Positions 1 through 8,031 of a stretch of DNA of 51,067 nucleotides are shown one piece after another; position 1 is the first letter of the stretch; each line of letters opens with the position of its first letter. The notes beneath the pieces are model-generated. The model saw nothing but the letters and a program-made list of their open reading frames with translations. It was not told the origin of the DNA and ran no database searches. The stretch covers positions 1-51,067 of the forward strand of contig QQRW01000012.1 of assembly GCA_003602605.1 (NCBI GenBank), read 5' to 3'. A program made the position numbers and the translations under genes. The stretch comes from Candidatus Poseidoniales archaeon. GTDB lineage: Archaea; Thermoplasmatota; Poseidoniia; Poseidoniales; Poseidoniaceae.

Positions 1-674
1 CCGTTCCAGTCGCCCTTGACTGGTTTTGGATGGTATTCAATGTAGCAACCATAGCTTTCAGTAAGGCGATCAAGTAAATAACGGGCGACCCAAAGTTCAT
101 CTCCAGCTTTTTTAGCACCCTTGGCAAAAATTTGGAATTCCCACTGGCCGCATGCGACTTCTTGGTTAATTCCTTCAAAATTAATCCCTGCGTCCAAACA
201 CAAATCTGCGTGCTCTTCAACCAATGAACGGCCATGGGTGTTTCTTCCACCTACCGAACAGTAATACATTCCTTGAGGGCCGGGGAATCCACCAACTGGG
301 AAACCGAGTGGAAGTTGTGTTTCGGTGTCCATGATGAAGTATTCTTGCTCAAAACCGAACCAGAAGTCTTCGTCGTCGTCTTCAATTGTTGCTCGGCCGT
401 TGCTCGCATGAGGAGTTCCATCAGCATTCAAGACTTCACACATAACGAGGAATCCGTTGAACCGTTGGGGGTCTGGGTAGATAGCGATCGGTTTGAGAAG
501 GCAGTCTGAATCGCCACCTTCAGCTTGTCGTGTCGAGGAGCCGTCAAAGCACCACATTGGGCATTCTTCAAGCGTGCCTTCGAAGTTTGAACGAACGAGT
601 GTTTTACTTCTCATGTTTTGAGTTGGGAAATATCCGTCAAGCCAAATGTACTCTAGTTTTGCTTTATCCATCAT
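1..674 (-). CDS. glnA: Glutamine synthetase, type II (N-terminal part)
   Basis: This gene runs off the left edge; about 224 N-terminal residues are visible. It would make glutamine from glutamate, ammonia and ATP in the cytoplasm. Diagnostic of the eukaryote-like GSII family are an early FDGSSTRQA segment, FWFGFEQEYFIMD with the catalytic glutamates, and INQEVACGQWEFQ near residue 190. The GSI family common in archaea has a different arrangement and is longer. Two adjacent ATGs (674 and 671) are possible starts. It is transcribed divergently from an HTH-CBS regulator, and the gap contains a TATA-like element and paired inverted repeats, so control by that neighbour is plausible but inferred. 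The family call is firm; completeness of the C-terminal catalytic domain cannot be judged. Confidence 0.93.
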   Translation of the reverse strand, partial: MMDKAKLEYIWLDGYFPTQNMRSKTLVRSNFEGTLEECPMWCFDGSSTRQAEGGDSDCLLKPIAIYPDPQRFNGFLVMCEVLNADGTPHASNGRATIEDDDEDFWFGFEQEYFIMDTETQLPLGFPVGGFPGPQGMYYCSVGGRNTHGRSLVEEHADLCLDAGINFEGINQEVACGQWEFQIFAKGAKKAGDELWVARYLLDRLTESYGCYIEYHPKPVKGDWN

Positions 675-702
675 AGGTATCAAACCGCTGCCTGCCAAGA
701 CG

Positions 703-712
703 GTATATCAAA
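703..712 (-). promoter_or_regulatory. TATA-like element for glnA
   Basis: On the minus strand this reads TTTGATATAC. A start site about 25 bases downstream would fall near 681, giving glnA an almost leaderless transcript, as is common in archaea. This rests on position and base composition only. Confidence 0.4.
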
Positions 713-743
713 CATACGCACAATAATTTATGTTTTTTATTTA

Positions 744-782
744 TCAAATGATTCTTTATACTTCATTGTATCAGTCATTTGA
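744..782. repeat. Inverted repeat TCAAATG-N25-CATTTGA, copy 1
   Basis: TCAAATG at 744-750 faces CATTTGA at 776-782 across 25 bases; the match extends to 8 bases (TCAAATGA/TCATTTGA). The same arrangement with the same spacing recurs at 818-856. It lies between divergent glnA and the HTH-CBS gene and may be an operator. Confidence 0.55.
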
Positions 783-817
783 CGAATAATACCGTTGTAA
801 GCCGCGTCGAAGATTAC

Positions 818-856
818 TCAAATGTTCGCCGACTTTATGCTTATGTTGGCATTTGA
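818..856. repeat. Inverted repeat TCAAATG-N25-CATTTGA, copy 2
   Basis: TCAAATG at 818-824 faces CATTTGA at 850-856, again with exactly 25 bases between. The 25-base interiors of the two copies are not alike, so only half-sites and geometry are conserved. The two copies are offset by 74 bases. It could be a second binding site for the adjacent HTH regulator. Confidence 0.55.
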
Positions 857-940
857 ACAAGACGGTTTAACCTTTGAATTTAGAGGATTTTTCCCCCGCC
901 GACCGGTGAACTCATGTTCTTGGGCAATCAGGGCGGAATA

Positions 941-1504
941 ATGGAAATCCCAACGGGAGGGTATCTGCGTCAATGGCGAAAGTCATTGGGGCTTACACAA
1001 TCTATGTTGGCTGAACGCTCTGGACTCACGCAGTCGGTGATTGCAAAAGTTGAGAATGAAGTGGTTGACCCGAGGGTTTCAACTTTGAGAAAAATGGTTC
1101 GTGCTCTACAGAGGGAAGAAAGCCCCGGCACAGCCCACACAGTTGGAGATATTATGGTCAGCGAGATCACGACGCTAGCTCAGACCGACACCGTCCAGTC
1201 CTCTATTGACAAGATGGTTATCGGGGGTATCAGCCACCTACCGGTCTTGAATGCTGACGGTTCGGTCATCGGTTTGGTTTCTGAATCGACTCTGTTGAAA
1301 GAGAACGTATCGAAAAACGCTCTTGTTGAGGAAGTTATGAGAGTTGATTTTACATTGATTGACGCAGAAGTCTCCATTGGTGAAGCTCGACGATTGTTGG
1401 ATGGTTCTGAACTCTTGTTGGTAAGTCAACGGGGCGAATTGGTCGGACTTGTCAGCAGAATCGACATGATTCGTGCTCTAAGAAGAGGCAATACTCGAGG
1501 TTAA
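941..1504 (+). CDS. XRE-type HTH regulator with paired CBS domains
   Basis: A predicted DNA-binding regulator of about 187 residues. The N-terminal third is a Cro/CI-type helix-turn-helix (LRQWRKSLGLTQSMLAERSG, then SVIAKVENEVVDP). The rest is two CBS repeats beginning VGDIMVSEITTLAQ, with GLVSESTLL and a second DIM-like VEEVMRVDFTL segment. CBS pairs usually bind adenosine nucleotides or S-adenosylmethionine, so DNA binding may respond to energy or methylation state; the ligand is not predictable here. An in-frame ATG at 914 exists, but the start at 941 places the HTH directly at the N-terminus. It is divergent from glutamine synthetase and its stop overlaps the next, convergent gene by 4 bases. 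Confidence 0.88.
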   Translation: MEIPTGGYLRQWRKSLGLTQSMLAERSGLTQSVIAKVENEVVDPRVSTLRKMVRALQREESPGTAHTVGDIMVSEITTLAQTDTVQSSIDKMVIGGISHLPVLNADGSVIGLVSESTLLKENVSKNALVEEVMRVDFTLIDAEVSIGEARRLLDGSELLLVSQRGELVGLVSRIDMIRALRRGNTRG

Positions 1505-3279
1505 TTGTTAGCAGCATCTTCTCCTTGCGGCGTGATGAGTGTGGTGCTTCCATCCCGGATGATTTGGTGTACTGTCAAAGTTCCTCCATTCACGGTCACG
1601 GGGCATAAAACTCCGCATGCTGGCGCCAAGTAATCCTCTCCAGTCTCGGTAAGGACAAGTCGAATACCGTGCCCTGCCGGGAGTATGGCGTCAATGGCTT
1701 GGAACTCCATCAGCATCGTCAGACTTTGCCCGGGAAGTACGGTTGTTGGATCGCTTCCTCCACGGTAATAGCGAATATCCATTGTGGCATGCCCGAGCCG
1801 AAGACCGGTTTCAGCATCCTGCATTTCCGCAAAAACTTGCCCGCCGTCCATTGAAGCAGTCACGTCGAGGTGAAGTGTAAACAAGCCAGAAAGATGGGCA
1901 TCCTGATCTTCAAACAGAGCGGGACAATCAAATGTCACGCCAGACAGTCCACCACCAGCAACACTTGCTCCAACAACACGTTGACCCGTTTGAGAGCAAT
2001 CGGCCAAGGGTTGTGCAATGGGTTGTGCATCAAGTGGTGGCCAGGTTGATTCAATTCTCCATTCGCCATCGTTACGCTGGATTTGGGCATGTAGTTCTGG
2101 CTTCTCACCAACACCTTTGAGGTAGTATTCAAACCATTCAAAGAGATCTTGAGCCCAGTCCCAGCGCGTCATATTGTGGATAGCTTCACCACCATAACCA
2201 CTGTCTTGGGCGTTGTGTTTTGACCACTGGTCTGGATAATTGTGCTCCCACTGTCCCAACATTCCACGAACTTCGAAGCCTCCGTCAACAAACATCTGAT
2301 AACCGGGGAAAACTTGGTGTGGGTCAACGTTCCAATCTTGCATTCCCTGTACCCAGTAAACGCTGCCGTTGTAATTTTGGAAAGCTTTGGTCAAATGTTC
2401 TCTTTCGTCGTAATAGTTCGACATATACGGGTCAAGTTCGCCGGCGCCATAGGTCACAGGGCCAGCAAAGAATCCCTCGATGATGTCCGGACAAATGTTG
2501 TCGAAGTCATCTTCGTTGTAATCGACGGTGCTGCTGAAATAATTCATGTGCATGACTTGGCTTCGCGCCTCAGCGCTGCCATTTTTGTAGAGGAGTGGAT
2601 GAAGGCCGGTTGTACCAGAAATCGGTACGATTGTTGCGAGATGTTCGCTGCCGAGTGCTGCGGCTTCCCATTGCGTAGCGCCTTCGTATGATTTGCCGTA
2701 AAGTCCAACTTTTCCATTGGACCAGTTTTGTGTTCCCAGCCATTCGACTGCTTGGTGAATGCCCCAGCCCTCGCCTTCACCACGATAATCGAAACAACCG
2801 GACGATTCTTCAGTGCCAAAAACCGACACTTGAGCAAAGGCGTAGCCGTGAGGGATGTAATTGTCGTAGATGAATTCGCCACGGCCAGCCCCAACAACAT
2901 AGGTTGCGCCAGATTCATCACCGGGTTGGCCGAAGGAAAAGTAGGGGCTAACTACAGCGATTACTGGGACTTTTTCTCCAAGTTCAGTGTTTGATGGCAA
3001 CCAATAAGAAAGGTGGATGTTGGAAGTAGCAGGGCCCGTCTCCCAAACATCTGAAGTATCAACCTCAAACGTTGCTTCCTGTACTTCAAGAGCGGTGTAT
3101 GGCCCCGGTTCAAGAACGTAAGAATAGCTGTCAGTCCAGTTCCAATCCAGTGTATGCCGGTCCCATTCTGAAGGATAGCCGGTTGATGACGATGGGTTAT
3201 CTTGCGACGAATCGCTGCCAAAACATCCCGAAAGTGGCCCGAGAAGGACCAGCATGGACAGGAATACTGCGATTCGCAT
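1501..3279 (-). CDS. Secreted lipoprotein hydrolase, S15/CocE-NonD family
   Basis: A 592-residue exported alpha/beta hydrolase. The start at 3279 yields a short signal peptide ending in a lipobox (PLSGC, Cys19), so it should be lipid-anchored outside the membrane. The nucleophile elbow is GKSYEG with Ser197; Asp315 (MQDWNVDP) and His346 (QWEHNYPDQW) fit the acid and base of an X-Pro dipeptidyl-peptidase/CocE triad. The last 170 or so residues resemble the jelly-roll domain of this family. Substrates range from proline peptides to acyl esters, so the exact reaction is open. A longer reading frame upstream to 3414 lacks a signal peptide at its N-terminus and is disfavoured. It fits the proteolytic theme of the S8 and M28 enzymes elsewhere in the window. 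Confidence 0.87.
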   Translation of the reverse strand: MRIAVFLSMLVLLGPLSGCFGSDSSQDNPSSSTGYPSEWDRHTLDWNWTDSYSYVLEPGPYTALEVQEATFEVDTSDVWETGPATSNIHLSYWLPSNTELGEKVPVIAVVSPYFSFGQPGDESGATYVVGAGRGEFIYDNYIPHGYAFAQVSVFGTEESSGCFDYRGEGEGWGIHQAVEWLGTQNWSNGKVGLYGKSYEGATQWEAAALGSEHLATIVPISGTTGLHPLLYKNGSAEARSQVMHMNYFSSTVDYNEDDFDNICPDIIEGFFAGPVTYGAGELDPYMSNYYDEREHLTKAFQNYNGSVYWVQGMQDWNVDPHQVFPGYQMFVDGGFEVRGMLGQWEHNYPDQWSKHNAQDSGYGGEAIHNMTRWDWAQDLFEWFEYYLKGVGEKPELHAQIQRNDGEWRIESTWPPLDAQPIAQPLADCSQTGQRVVGASVAGGGLSGVTFDCPALFEDQDAHLSGLFTLHLDVTASMDGGQVFAEMQDAETGLRLGHATMDIRYYRGGSDPTTVLPGQSLTMLMEFQAIDAILPAGHGIRLVLTETGEDYLAPACGVLCPVTVNGGTLTVHQIIRDGSTTLITPQGEDAANN

Positions 3280-3360
3280 GGTTGTGCCAAGCAGAGGTTT
3301 GCCATCAATGTGATGTTTGGTTGATGGTATCAATGAAGTGGTGAGTGTGCATCGCAAAAC

Positions 3361-4377
3361 ATGGTCGTGTTGGTTACCGGAGCTGCAGGGTTCATTGGTT
3401 CTCATGTTGTTCAACTCTTATTGTCTGAAGGAAACGATGTTCGTGCGACTGTTCGCAATCTCGAGAATGCTCAATTTCTCAAATCGCTATCCCAAAATGA
3501 CCGATCGTCACTCGAACTTGTGGAAATGGATTTGCTTGAGAGTGAATCCGTTCACAATGCTGTTGAAGGTTGTGATACGATAATTCACTGTGCGGCAAGC
3601 CTAATGGTGGGCGTTAAAGATGCTCAGAAGGATGTTGTGGAACCATCGGTTACAGGTACGCTAAACTTGTGTAAGGCTGTACGTCAAAATGAGTCAATAC
3701 ACACCATCATCCACACCTCATCTGTTGCAGCCATTCGCCGGACTCAATACGAAAACGGCCAAACTTTTACTTCGGAAAATTGGTGCGACGATGCGACTTT
3801 AAAATCAAATCCATACGGATTGGCAAAGGCCGAAGCGGAACGAAAAATGCGTGAATTCGTCGATGAATGTCGCCGTTCAGCAAGAAAAATAAGGTTGGTT
3901 ACTCTTCACCCATCCATCGTTTTTGGTCCAGTTTTCCACGAGCGTCACACGCGAGGTTCGATGGCTTATCTCAAACATTTCAGAGGAAAATTACCGTTTG
4001 TGCTTAACGCCCATCTTAATTTCGTCGATGTTAGGGATGTTGCAGAAGCACACGTTCGTGCGATAAAATACGGCGAAGACGGTGGGCGATATATTCTCCA
4101 CAAAGCCGGGTTGTGGATGAATGAATTAGGCACGAAGTTGAGAGAGGTACTGCCAGAGCGGAAATGGCCCGTTACTCGGCTGCCGACCGTTTTTGCGATT
4201 CTTATGGCCGCATTCCACCCGAAGTTAACGGTACAACAAGTGCGTTCATACACCGGCCGGCATGTCAATTATGACATTCAGAACACCGAGAATATGCTTG
4301 AAATGAAATTTCTCAGCATCGAGGAGACGCTTACAGATTCTATGAAATCACTCGAGGAATTAAGCCGCAAGGTATGA
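3361..4377 (+). CDS. NAD-dependent epimerase/dehydratase (extended SDR)
   Basis: A 338-residue Rossmann-fold oxidoreductase. The cofactor loop GAAGFIG spans residues 7-13 right after the start, and the catalytic YGLAK motif supplies Tyr152 and Lys156; HTSSVAAI upstream supplies the Ser. The overall pattern (ATVRN after the second strand, VDVRDVAEAHV near residue 230) resembles dihydroflavonol-4-reductase/3-beta-HSD-like extended SDRs rather than sugar-nucleotide epimerases. The substrate is unknown. The gene begins 82 bases from the divergent lipoprotein gene and is followed after 24 bases by OMP decarboxylase on the same strand. Confidence 0.85.
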   Translation: MVVLVTGAAGFIGSHVVQLLLSEGNDVRATVRNLENAQFLKSLSQNDRSSLELVEMDLLESESVHNAVEGCDTIIHCAASLMVGVKDAQKDVVEPSVTGTLNLCKAVRQNESIHTIIHTSSVAAIRRTQYENGQTFTSENWCDDATLKSNPYGLAKAEAERKMREFVDECRRSARKIRLVTLHPSIVFGPVFHERHTRGSMAYLKHFRGKLPFVLNAHLNFVDVRDVAEAHVRAIKYGEDGGRYILHKAGLWMNELGTKLREVLPERKWPVTRLPTVFAILMAAFHPKLTVQQVRSYTGRHVNYDIQNTENMLEMKFLSIEETLTDSMKSLEELSRKV

Positions 4378-4401
4378 GGGGCGAGACGCTCTGGAACGAC
4401 C

Positions 4402-5202
4402 ATGCAGGCAGAACATGTATGGGGCCGTCGTTGGAGTGAAAATACATTAGCAATGGCTCGGAAATACATGGAGGTCGCTTGTCGAAAACAGACCCTCGTA
4501 TGCTTAGCAGCTGACCGGAGCACAATGGCAGGGTTGTTTGAACTCATTGAAACGGTTGGATCTTCGATTGCAGCACTCAAAACACATGTCGATTTGGTCG
4601 ATGATTGGACAGTAGAGAGTTGGGAACGATTCTGTAAAGCGGCACAGGAGGCGGATTTATTGATTTTCGAAGACCGCAAATTTGCCGACATAGGCGGCAT
4701 TAGTCGGAAACAGATGGCAGGAGTCTACAACATCCGGGCTTGGTCCGATCTCGTTACGGCCCACTTAATCTCTGGGCCAGATATTGTAGACGGTTTGCAA
4801 GCAGGATGGGCTGATGTTGGTCGAAATGGCGGCGTATTGTTGCTCGCACAGATGTCCAGTAGAGGTAATTTACTCAAACCAGAATATACCTCGCAAGTGG
4901 TTGTCAAAGGAAAAGCGCATGATGGTGTGTTTGGCTTTATTGGAAACGGTTCACGTCCAAAAGAGCTTGCGCTGCTTCGTGAAGCGGTTGGAGACGGTAA
5001 ACTCATCTGGACCCCTGGAGTGAACCTGACAGTCGGTGACGGTGAAATGGGGCAAAGATACGGCGACCCAAGGGAAGCCGTCTTGGCAGGTTCCGATTGT
5101 ATCATTGTTGGTTCAGGTATTCACAAAGCAGAGAATCCTGCACAACAAGCTCAAGCTTACGCAGAAGCCTCGTGGAACGCGTTACTTGAACGTAATAATT
5201 GA
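4402..5202 (+). CDS. pyrF: Orotidine 5'-phosphate decarboxylase, eukaryote-like
   Basis: This 266-residue enzyme converts OMP to UMP, the last step of de novo pyrimidine synthesis. The substrate lysine is in LKTHVD (Lys60) and the catalytic DxKxxD array is FEDRKFADIG (Asp91, Lys93, Asp96). The phosphate-binding end includes WTPGVNL and GSDCIIVGSGI. FEDRKFADIG, the AGVYNIRAWSDL segment and AQMSSRGNL match the yeast Ura3 type more closely than the shorter archaeal or E. coli PyrF types. An N-terminal extension before CLAADRS also fits Ura3. The family call is certain; the eukaryote-like affinity is from memory of the motifs and needs a tree. Confidence 0.95.
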   Translation: MQAEHVWGRRWSENTLAMARKYMEVACRKQTLVCLAADRSTMAGLFELIETVGSSIAALKTHVDLVDDWTVESWERFCKAAQEADLLIFEDRKFADIGGISRKQMAGVYNIRAWSDLVTAHLISGPDIVDGLQAGWADVGRNGGVLLLAQMSSRGNLLKPEYTSQVVVKGKAHDGVFGFIGNGSRPKELALLREAVGDGKLIWTPGVNLTVGDGEMGQRYGDPREAVLAGSDCIIVGSGIHKAENPAQQAQAYAEASWNALLERNN

Positions 5203-5211
5203 GGTTGTGTC

Positions 5212-5445
5212 ATGGATGTTGCCTTGTGGTTTCTTGCTCTTGGGGCAAGTGTGGTACCCATTTGGATTCTGTGGCGCGCTGGTAGAAAAGCCAAAATGTT
5301 GGACTTACGTTTAGCCGAAAACGACAGTTCGCTACTTGAAGAAGATGGTCTGATTATCACACAAATGAATGCAGTTCCTCCGGGCACCCAAATAACCCAC
5401 AATGCCCACGTCGTTATGGTGCCTGATAACGGTCCTCAAATGTAA
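5212..5445 (+). CDS. Small single-pass membrane protein, unknown
   Basis: A 77-residue protein with one N-terminal hydrophobic helix (about residues 4-21) followed by RAGRKAK and a short acidic, soluble tail. No family is recognised. It starts 9 bases after pyrF, so it is probably cotranscribed, and its last 10 bases overlap the convergent response-regulator gene. The positive residues after the helix suggest the tail stays in the cytoplasm. Real-gene status rests on spacing, start codon and the plausible helix. Confidence 0.6.
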   Translation: MDVALWFLALGASVVPIWILWRAGRKAKMLDLRLAENDSSLLEEDGLIITQMNAVPPGTQITHNAHVVMVPDNGPQM

Positions 5446-6119
5446 TCTTGTAAGTAACCCATAGCGTAAGCCCCATACACTGCTGCGCCAGCAACAGTAA
5501 GGAAAACGAGGAATTTGAATACCCTGCGCTTTGGCTTTGGTTTCAAGGATGAGTCGATATCTGCTACAATGAGTTCGGGTAACGATTCTATGGCTGCCAC
5601 GGGAAGAGTTAATTCTGGCATCCCTGGTATTGGTGGAAGTGGCATAAGTCCGACATCCGGTTCTGGTTTAATACGATCTTCAGGGTAGAGTTGGTCAAGG
5701 TCTTCAAGACCGGGCGCGTCTGGAATTGGGCCAAGTATTTGGTCCCATTTTTCACTGACAGCGGTTGATGATACGGGTTTTTCGAGCCACGCAACAGCAC
5801 CTGCAGAGTGGCTTGCATCTTCGGCCAACTGTGCATTACGTCTTGAAGCGATGAAGACTATGCGGCTCTCCCCGCCATGTTCACGCATCTCTAAAGCAGC
5901 GAGATGCCCGTCGAGGGATGGAATATCAAGTGCTATTACGACCAATTCGGGGTCCAATCGAATGTATTCATCAACGGCTTGATCGCCGTCTTGACATTCT
6001 TCGATAATGAAATCTCGAATCTTGAACACTTCACGTAGACGCATGAGTGACATTGGATTATTGTCTACGAGAAGAACCGTTGGAGCGGTTTCTTCGGCAG
6101 TCTCCGTGACATAAGCCAT
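5436..6119 (-). CDS. Membrane-anchored response-regulator receiver protein
   Basis: A CheY-like receiver domain occupies residues 14-130: LLVDNN (Asp19), phosphoacceptor Asp65 in ALDIPSLDG, Ser in FIASRR and Lys in WLEKPVS. The second residue of the usual acidic pair is Asn, so Mg2+ binding may be altered. After a Pro/Asp-rich linker of about 65 residues the protein ends in KPKPKRR and one hydrophobic helix, that is, a C-terminal membrane anchor in place of an output domain. No histidine kinase lies nearby. It is the last gene of the eL20-pfdA-ftsY-DUF1844 run, 54 bases behind DUF1844. The start at 6119 removes a Cys-rich extension and places the receiver near the N-terminus. Confidence 0.83.
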   Translation of the reverse strand: MAYVTETAEETAPTVLLVDNNPMSLMRLREVFKIRDFIIEECQDGDQAVDEYIRLDPELVVIALDIPSLDGHLAALEMREHGGESRIVFIASRRNAQLAEDASHSAGAVAWLEKPVSSTAVSEKWDQILGPIPDAPGLEDLDQLYPEDRIKPEPDVGLMPLPPIPGMPELTLPVAAIESLPELIVADIDSSLKPKPKRRVFKFLVFLTVAGAAVYGAYAMGYLQDYI

Positions 6120-6173
6120 GTGAATCAATCCGCTGAAGAAGTTATTGCACATCAAACAACCGCACAATTGAGG

Positions 6174-6551
6174 TCATTCTTCGCTGTCTTCTGGAGAAGA
6201 GAGGTCCTCAACAGGCCCTGATTGCGGGTTTGCAAATGCCTCACGTATTGTCTCAGACTGGGCAGAATCGCTCTCCATTTGTCTACGACGCGTTGGGGCT
6301 TTGAGAAATTGAAGTTGGAGTTCGCTAACTATTCCCTTCAACATACGTTCCTCTTGGTCTGTTAAATTCCCTTTTGTTTTTGATTGGAGCATTCGAAGTA
6401 AATCGATAGCTGCTTTCGCTTCGCCAAGATTGAACATCATGTTTCCTTCTTGGTCTGGTAAAAGGCCCATGTGCAAAAGGGATGAACGTTGAAACATGTG
6501 AATCAATTGGAAAAACTGTTCGGTTTCATCATCTTTGAAAGTGCCCGCCAT
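6174..6551 (-). CDS. DUF1844 family protein
   Basis: A 125-residue protein matching the DUF1844 pattern: an N-terminal FFQLIHMFQRSSLLHMGLLP helix, then NLGEAKAAIDLLRMLQSKTK and GNLTDQEERML, then a helical end. The family's function is unknown and most members I know of are bacterial. The C-terminal 30 residues are Ser/Glu-rich and probably disordered. It sits 43 bases behind ftsY and ahead of the membrane-anchored receiver protein, suggesting a shared transcript. A short CCCT-GGCA-AGGG inverted repeat lies one base before the ATG, and its AGGG could act as the ribosome-binding site. Confidence 0.82.
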   Translation of the reverse strand: MAGTFKDDETEQFFQLIHMFQRSSLLHMGLLPDQEGNMMFNLGEAKAAIDLLRMLQSKTKGNLTDQEERMLKGIVSELQLQFLKAPTRRRQMESDSAQSETIREAFANPQSGPVEDLSSPEDSEE

Positions 6552-6594
6552 ACCCTTGCCAGGGCGTTGAAGTCTAAGTCCTCATCGCTTGCAT

Positions 6595-8022
6595 TCAATC
6601 GAACATCTGTTCGAGCAACCAGTCGGGATCGAACTGTTTCAAATCGTGATAGCCTTGCCCGACGCCTGCGAATACAATCGGTCGGCCGGTTGAAAAGGCA
6701 ATTGATAGGCCTGCACCGCCCTTTGCGTCCGTATCCACTTTTGTGAGGACTGCTCCATCAAACTTCATGATTTCTTGGAACATCCTCGCTTGTTCTACTG
6801 CGTCGTTTCCTGCAAGCGAGTCACCGACAAAGAGGGTTAAGTGGGGGTTTGCGACGCGTCGAACCTTGTTCAGTTCGTTCATGAGGTTGACTTTGTTTTG
6901 CATTCGGCCGGCTGTGTCGACAAGAACCACGTCGATGTTCTTGGCCTTTGCAGATTCGATAGCATCTCGGGCGATGGCTGCAGTATCGCCGCCTCTTTGG
7001 CTGGAAATGCATCGAATTCCAAGGTTTTCACAATGACTTTCCAGTTGCTGAATTGCGCCGGCCCTGAATGTATCGCCCGCTGCTGCTACAACGGAGATGT
7101 TCTGGTCGAGTAATCGTTGAGCAATTTTAGCTGCTGTCGTTGTTTTACCAGTGCCGTTCACGCCGACCAGCATGATGACAACAGGCGTGTCACCAGCATC
7201 GATAAACGATTGAACGCTGGCATCAAAATCCCAATACCCTGCAGAAAGGATGTTGCGTAATGCTCGCTTGAGGGCTGCTTCCAGTACTTTGGCAAGATCG
7301 GCTCCCTTCCTCAGACGAGCTCCAATCAAATTGTTACGTAGTGCTTGAGTCACTGCAGTGACGGCGTCGCTAGAAATATCGGATTCGAGAAGCACCCATT
7401 CGAGTTCTTCAATGAGATTGTCCAAGGCGCCACCTGCCTTGATGACTCGGCCTCCTTCTGAAACAACACCTCCTCCAAGCTCCACCTTGACTTTAGTTCC
7501 TGCTTCTGTCTCGATTTCAGCATCTTTGACCGAACCCTTAGGCGCACTTTGAACGCTGACGAGTTGCCGACCAGTAGTCGTTCTCATTACAGAAAGATCG
7601 ACATTGGATCCTTTTGGCCGAGCAACTTCTACGGCCCCTCGTTTTTTCAAATCTTTACGTTGCTTTGCAAGGCGCTTTTCGTCTGCACGACGTATCTTCT
7701 CGAGTCGCTTTTTCTCTTTACGAGAAATTTCAACAGGAAGAGAGATTTCCTCTTCATCGTCAAAATCATCCCATTCGTCATCTGATGCTGATGGTTCTGG
7801 AATTTCATCAATTTCGTCGAGGTTTTCCCATTCGTCATCTTCAACTGGTGCCTCGGAAATCTCAAGATCTGAATTCGGTGAATTGACGTTTTCGATATGA
7901 TTTTCAGCGGCCACCAATGCTGCTTTCGCCTCCAGTGAGTCTTCCTCGGCAGACAACTCCTCGGTATCGACTTCGGAAGCAACCTCGGTTACTCGTTTCC
8001 TGAATCTGTCGAAAAGTCCCAT
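6595..8022 (-). CDS. ftsY: Signal recognition particle receptor FtsY
   Basis: A 475-residue SRP GTPase that receives ribosome-SRP complexes at the membrane. The NG domain shows G1 GVNGTGKTTT (Lys293), DTFRAGAIQQL, G3 DTAGRMQNK, G4 TKVD and the closing GVGQGYHDL. The first 160 or so residues form a long acidic/lysine-rich A domain with an EEDSLEAK-type acidic stretch and a basic KKRLEKIRRADEKRL region, likely membrane or translocon contacts. Archaeal FtsY proteins often have a shorter A domain. It lies 9 bases after prefoldin alpha, in the widely conserved eL20-pfdA-ftsY order. Confidence 0.97.
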   Translation of the reverse strand: MGLFDRFRKRVTEVASEVDTEELSAEEDSLEAKAALVAAENHIENVNSPNSDLEISEAPVEDDEWENLDEIDEIPEPSASDDEWDDFDDEEEISLPVEISRKEKKRLEKIRRADEKRLAKQRKDLKKRGAVEVARPKGSNVDLSVMRTTTGRQLVSVQSAPKGSVKDAEIETEAGTKVKVELGGGVVSEGGRVIKAGGALDNLIEELEWVLLESDISSDAVTAVTQALRNNLIGARLRKGADLAKVLEAALKRALRNILSAGYWDFDASVQSFIDAGDTPVVIMLVGVNGTGKTTTAAKIAQRLLDQNISVVAAAGDTFRAGAIQQLESHCENLGIRCISSQRGGDTAAIARDAIESAKAKNIDVVLVDTAGRMQNKVNLMNELNKVRRVANPHLTLFVGDSLAGNDAVEQARMFQEIMKFDGAVLTKVDTDAKGGAGLSIAFSTGRPIVFAGVGQGYHDLKQFDPDWLLEQMFD

Positions 8023-8031
8023 CTCTGCCCC

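Noticed and set aside
2220-2691. Plus-strand ORFs inside the S15-type hydrolase gene
   Set aside because: Antisense shadows with no domain or initiation signal.
7549-7900. Ser/Phe-rich plus-strand ORFs opposite the FtsY A domain
   Set aside because: They are antisense readings of the Glu/Lys-rich N-terminal region of ftsY.
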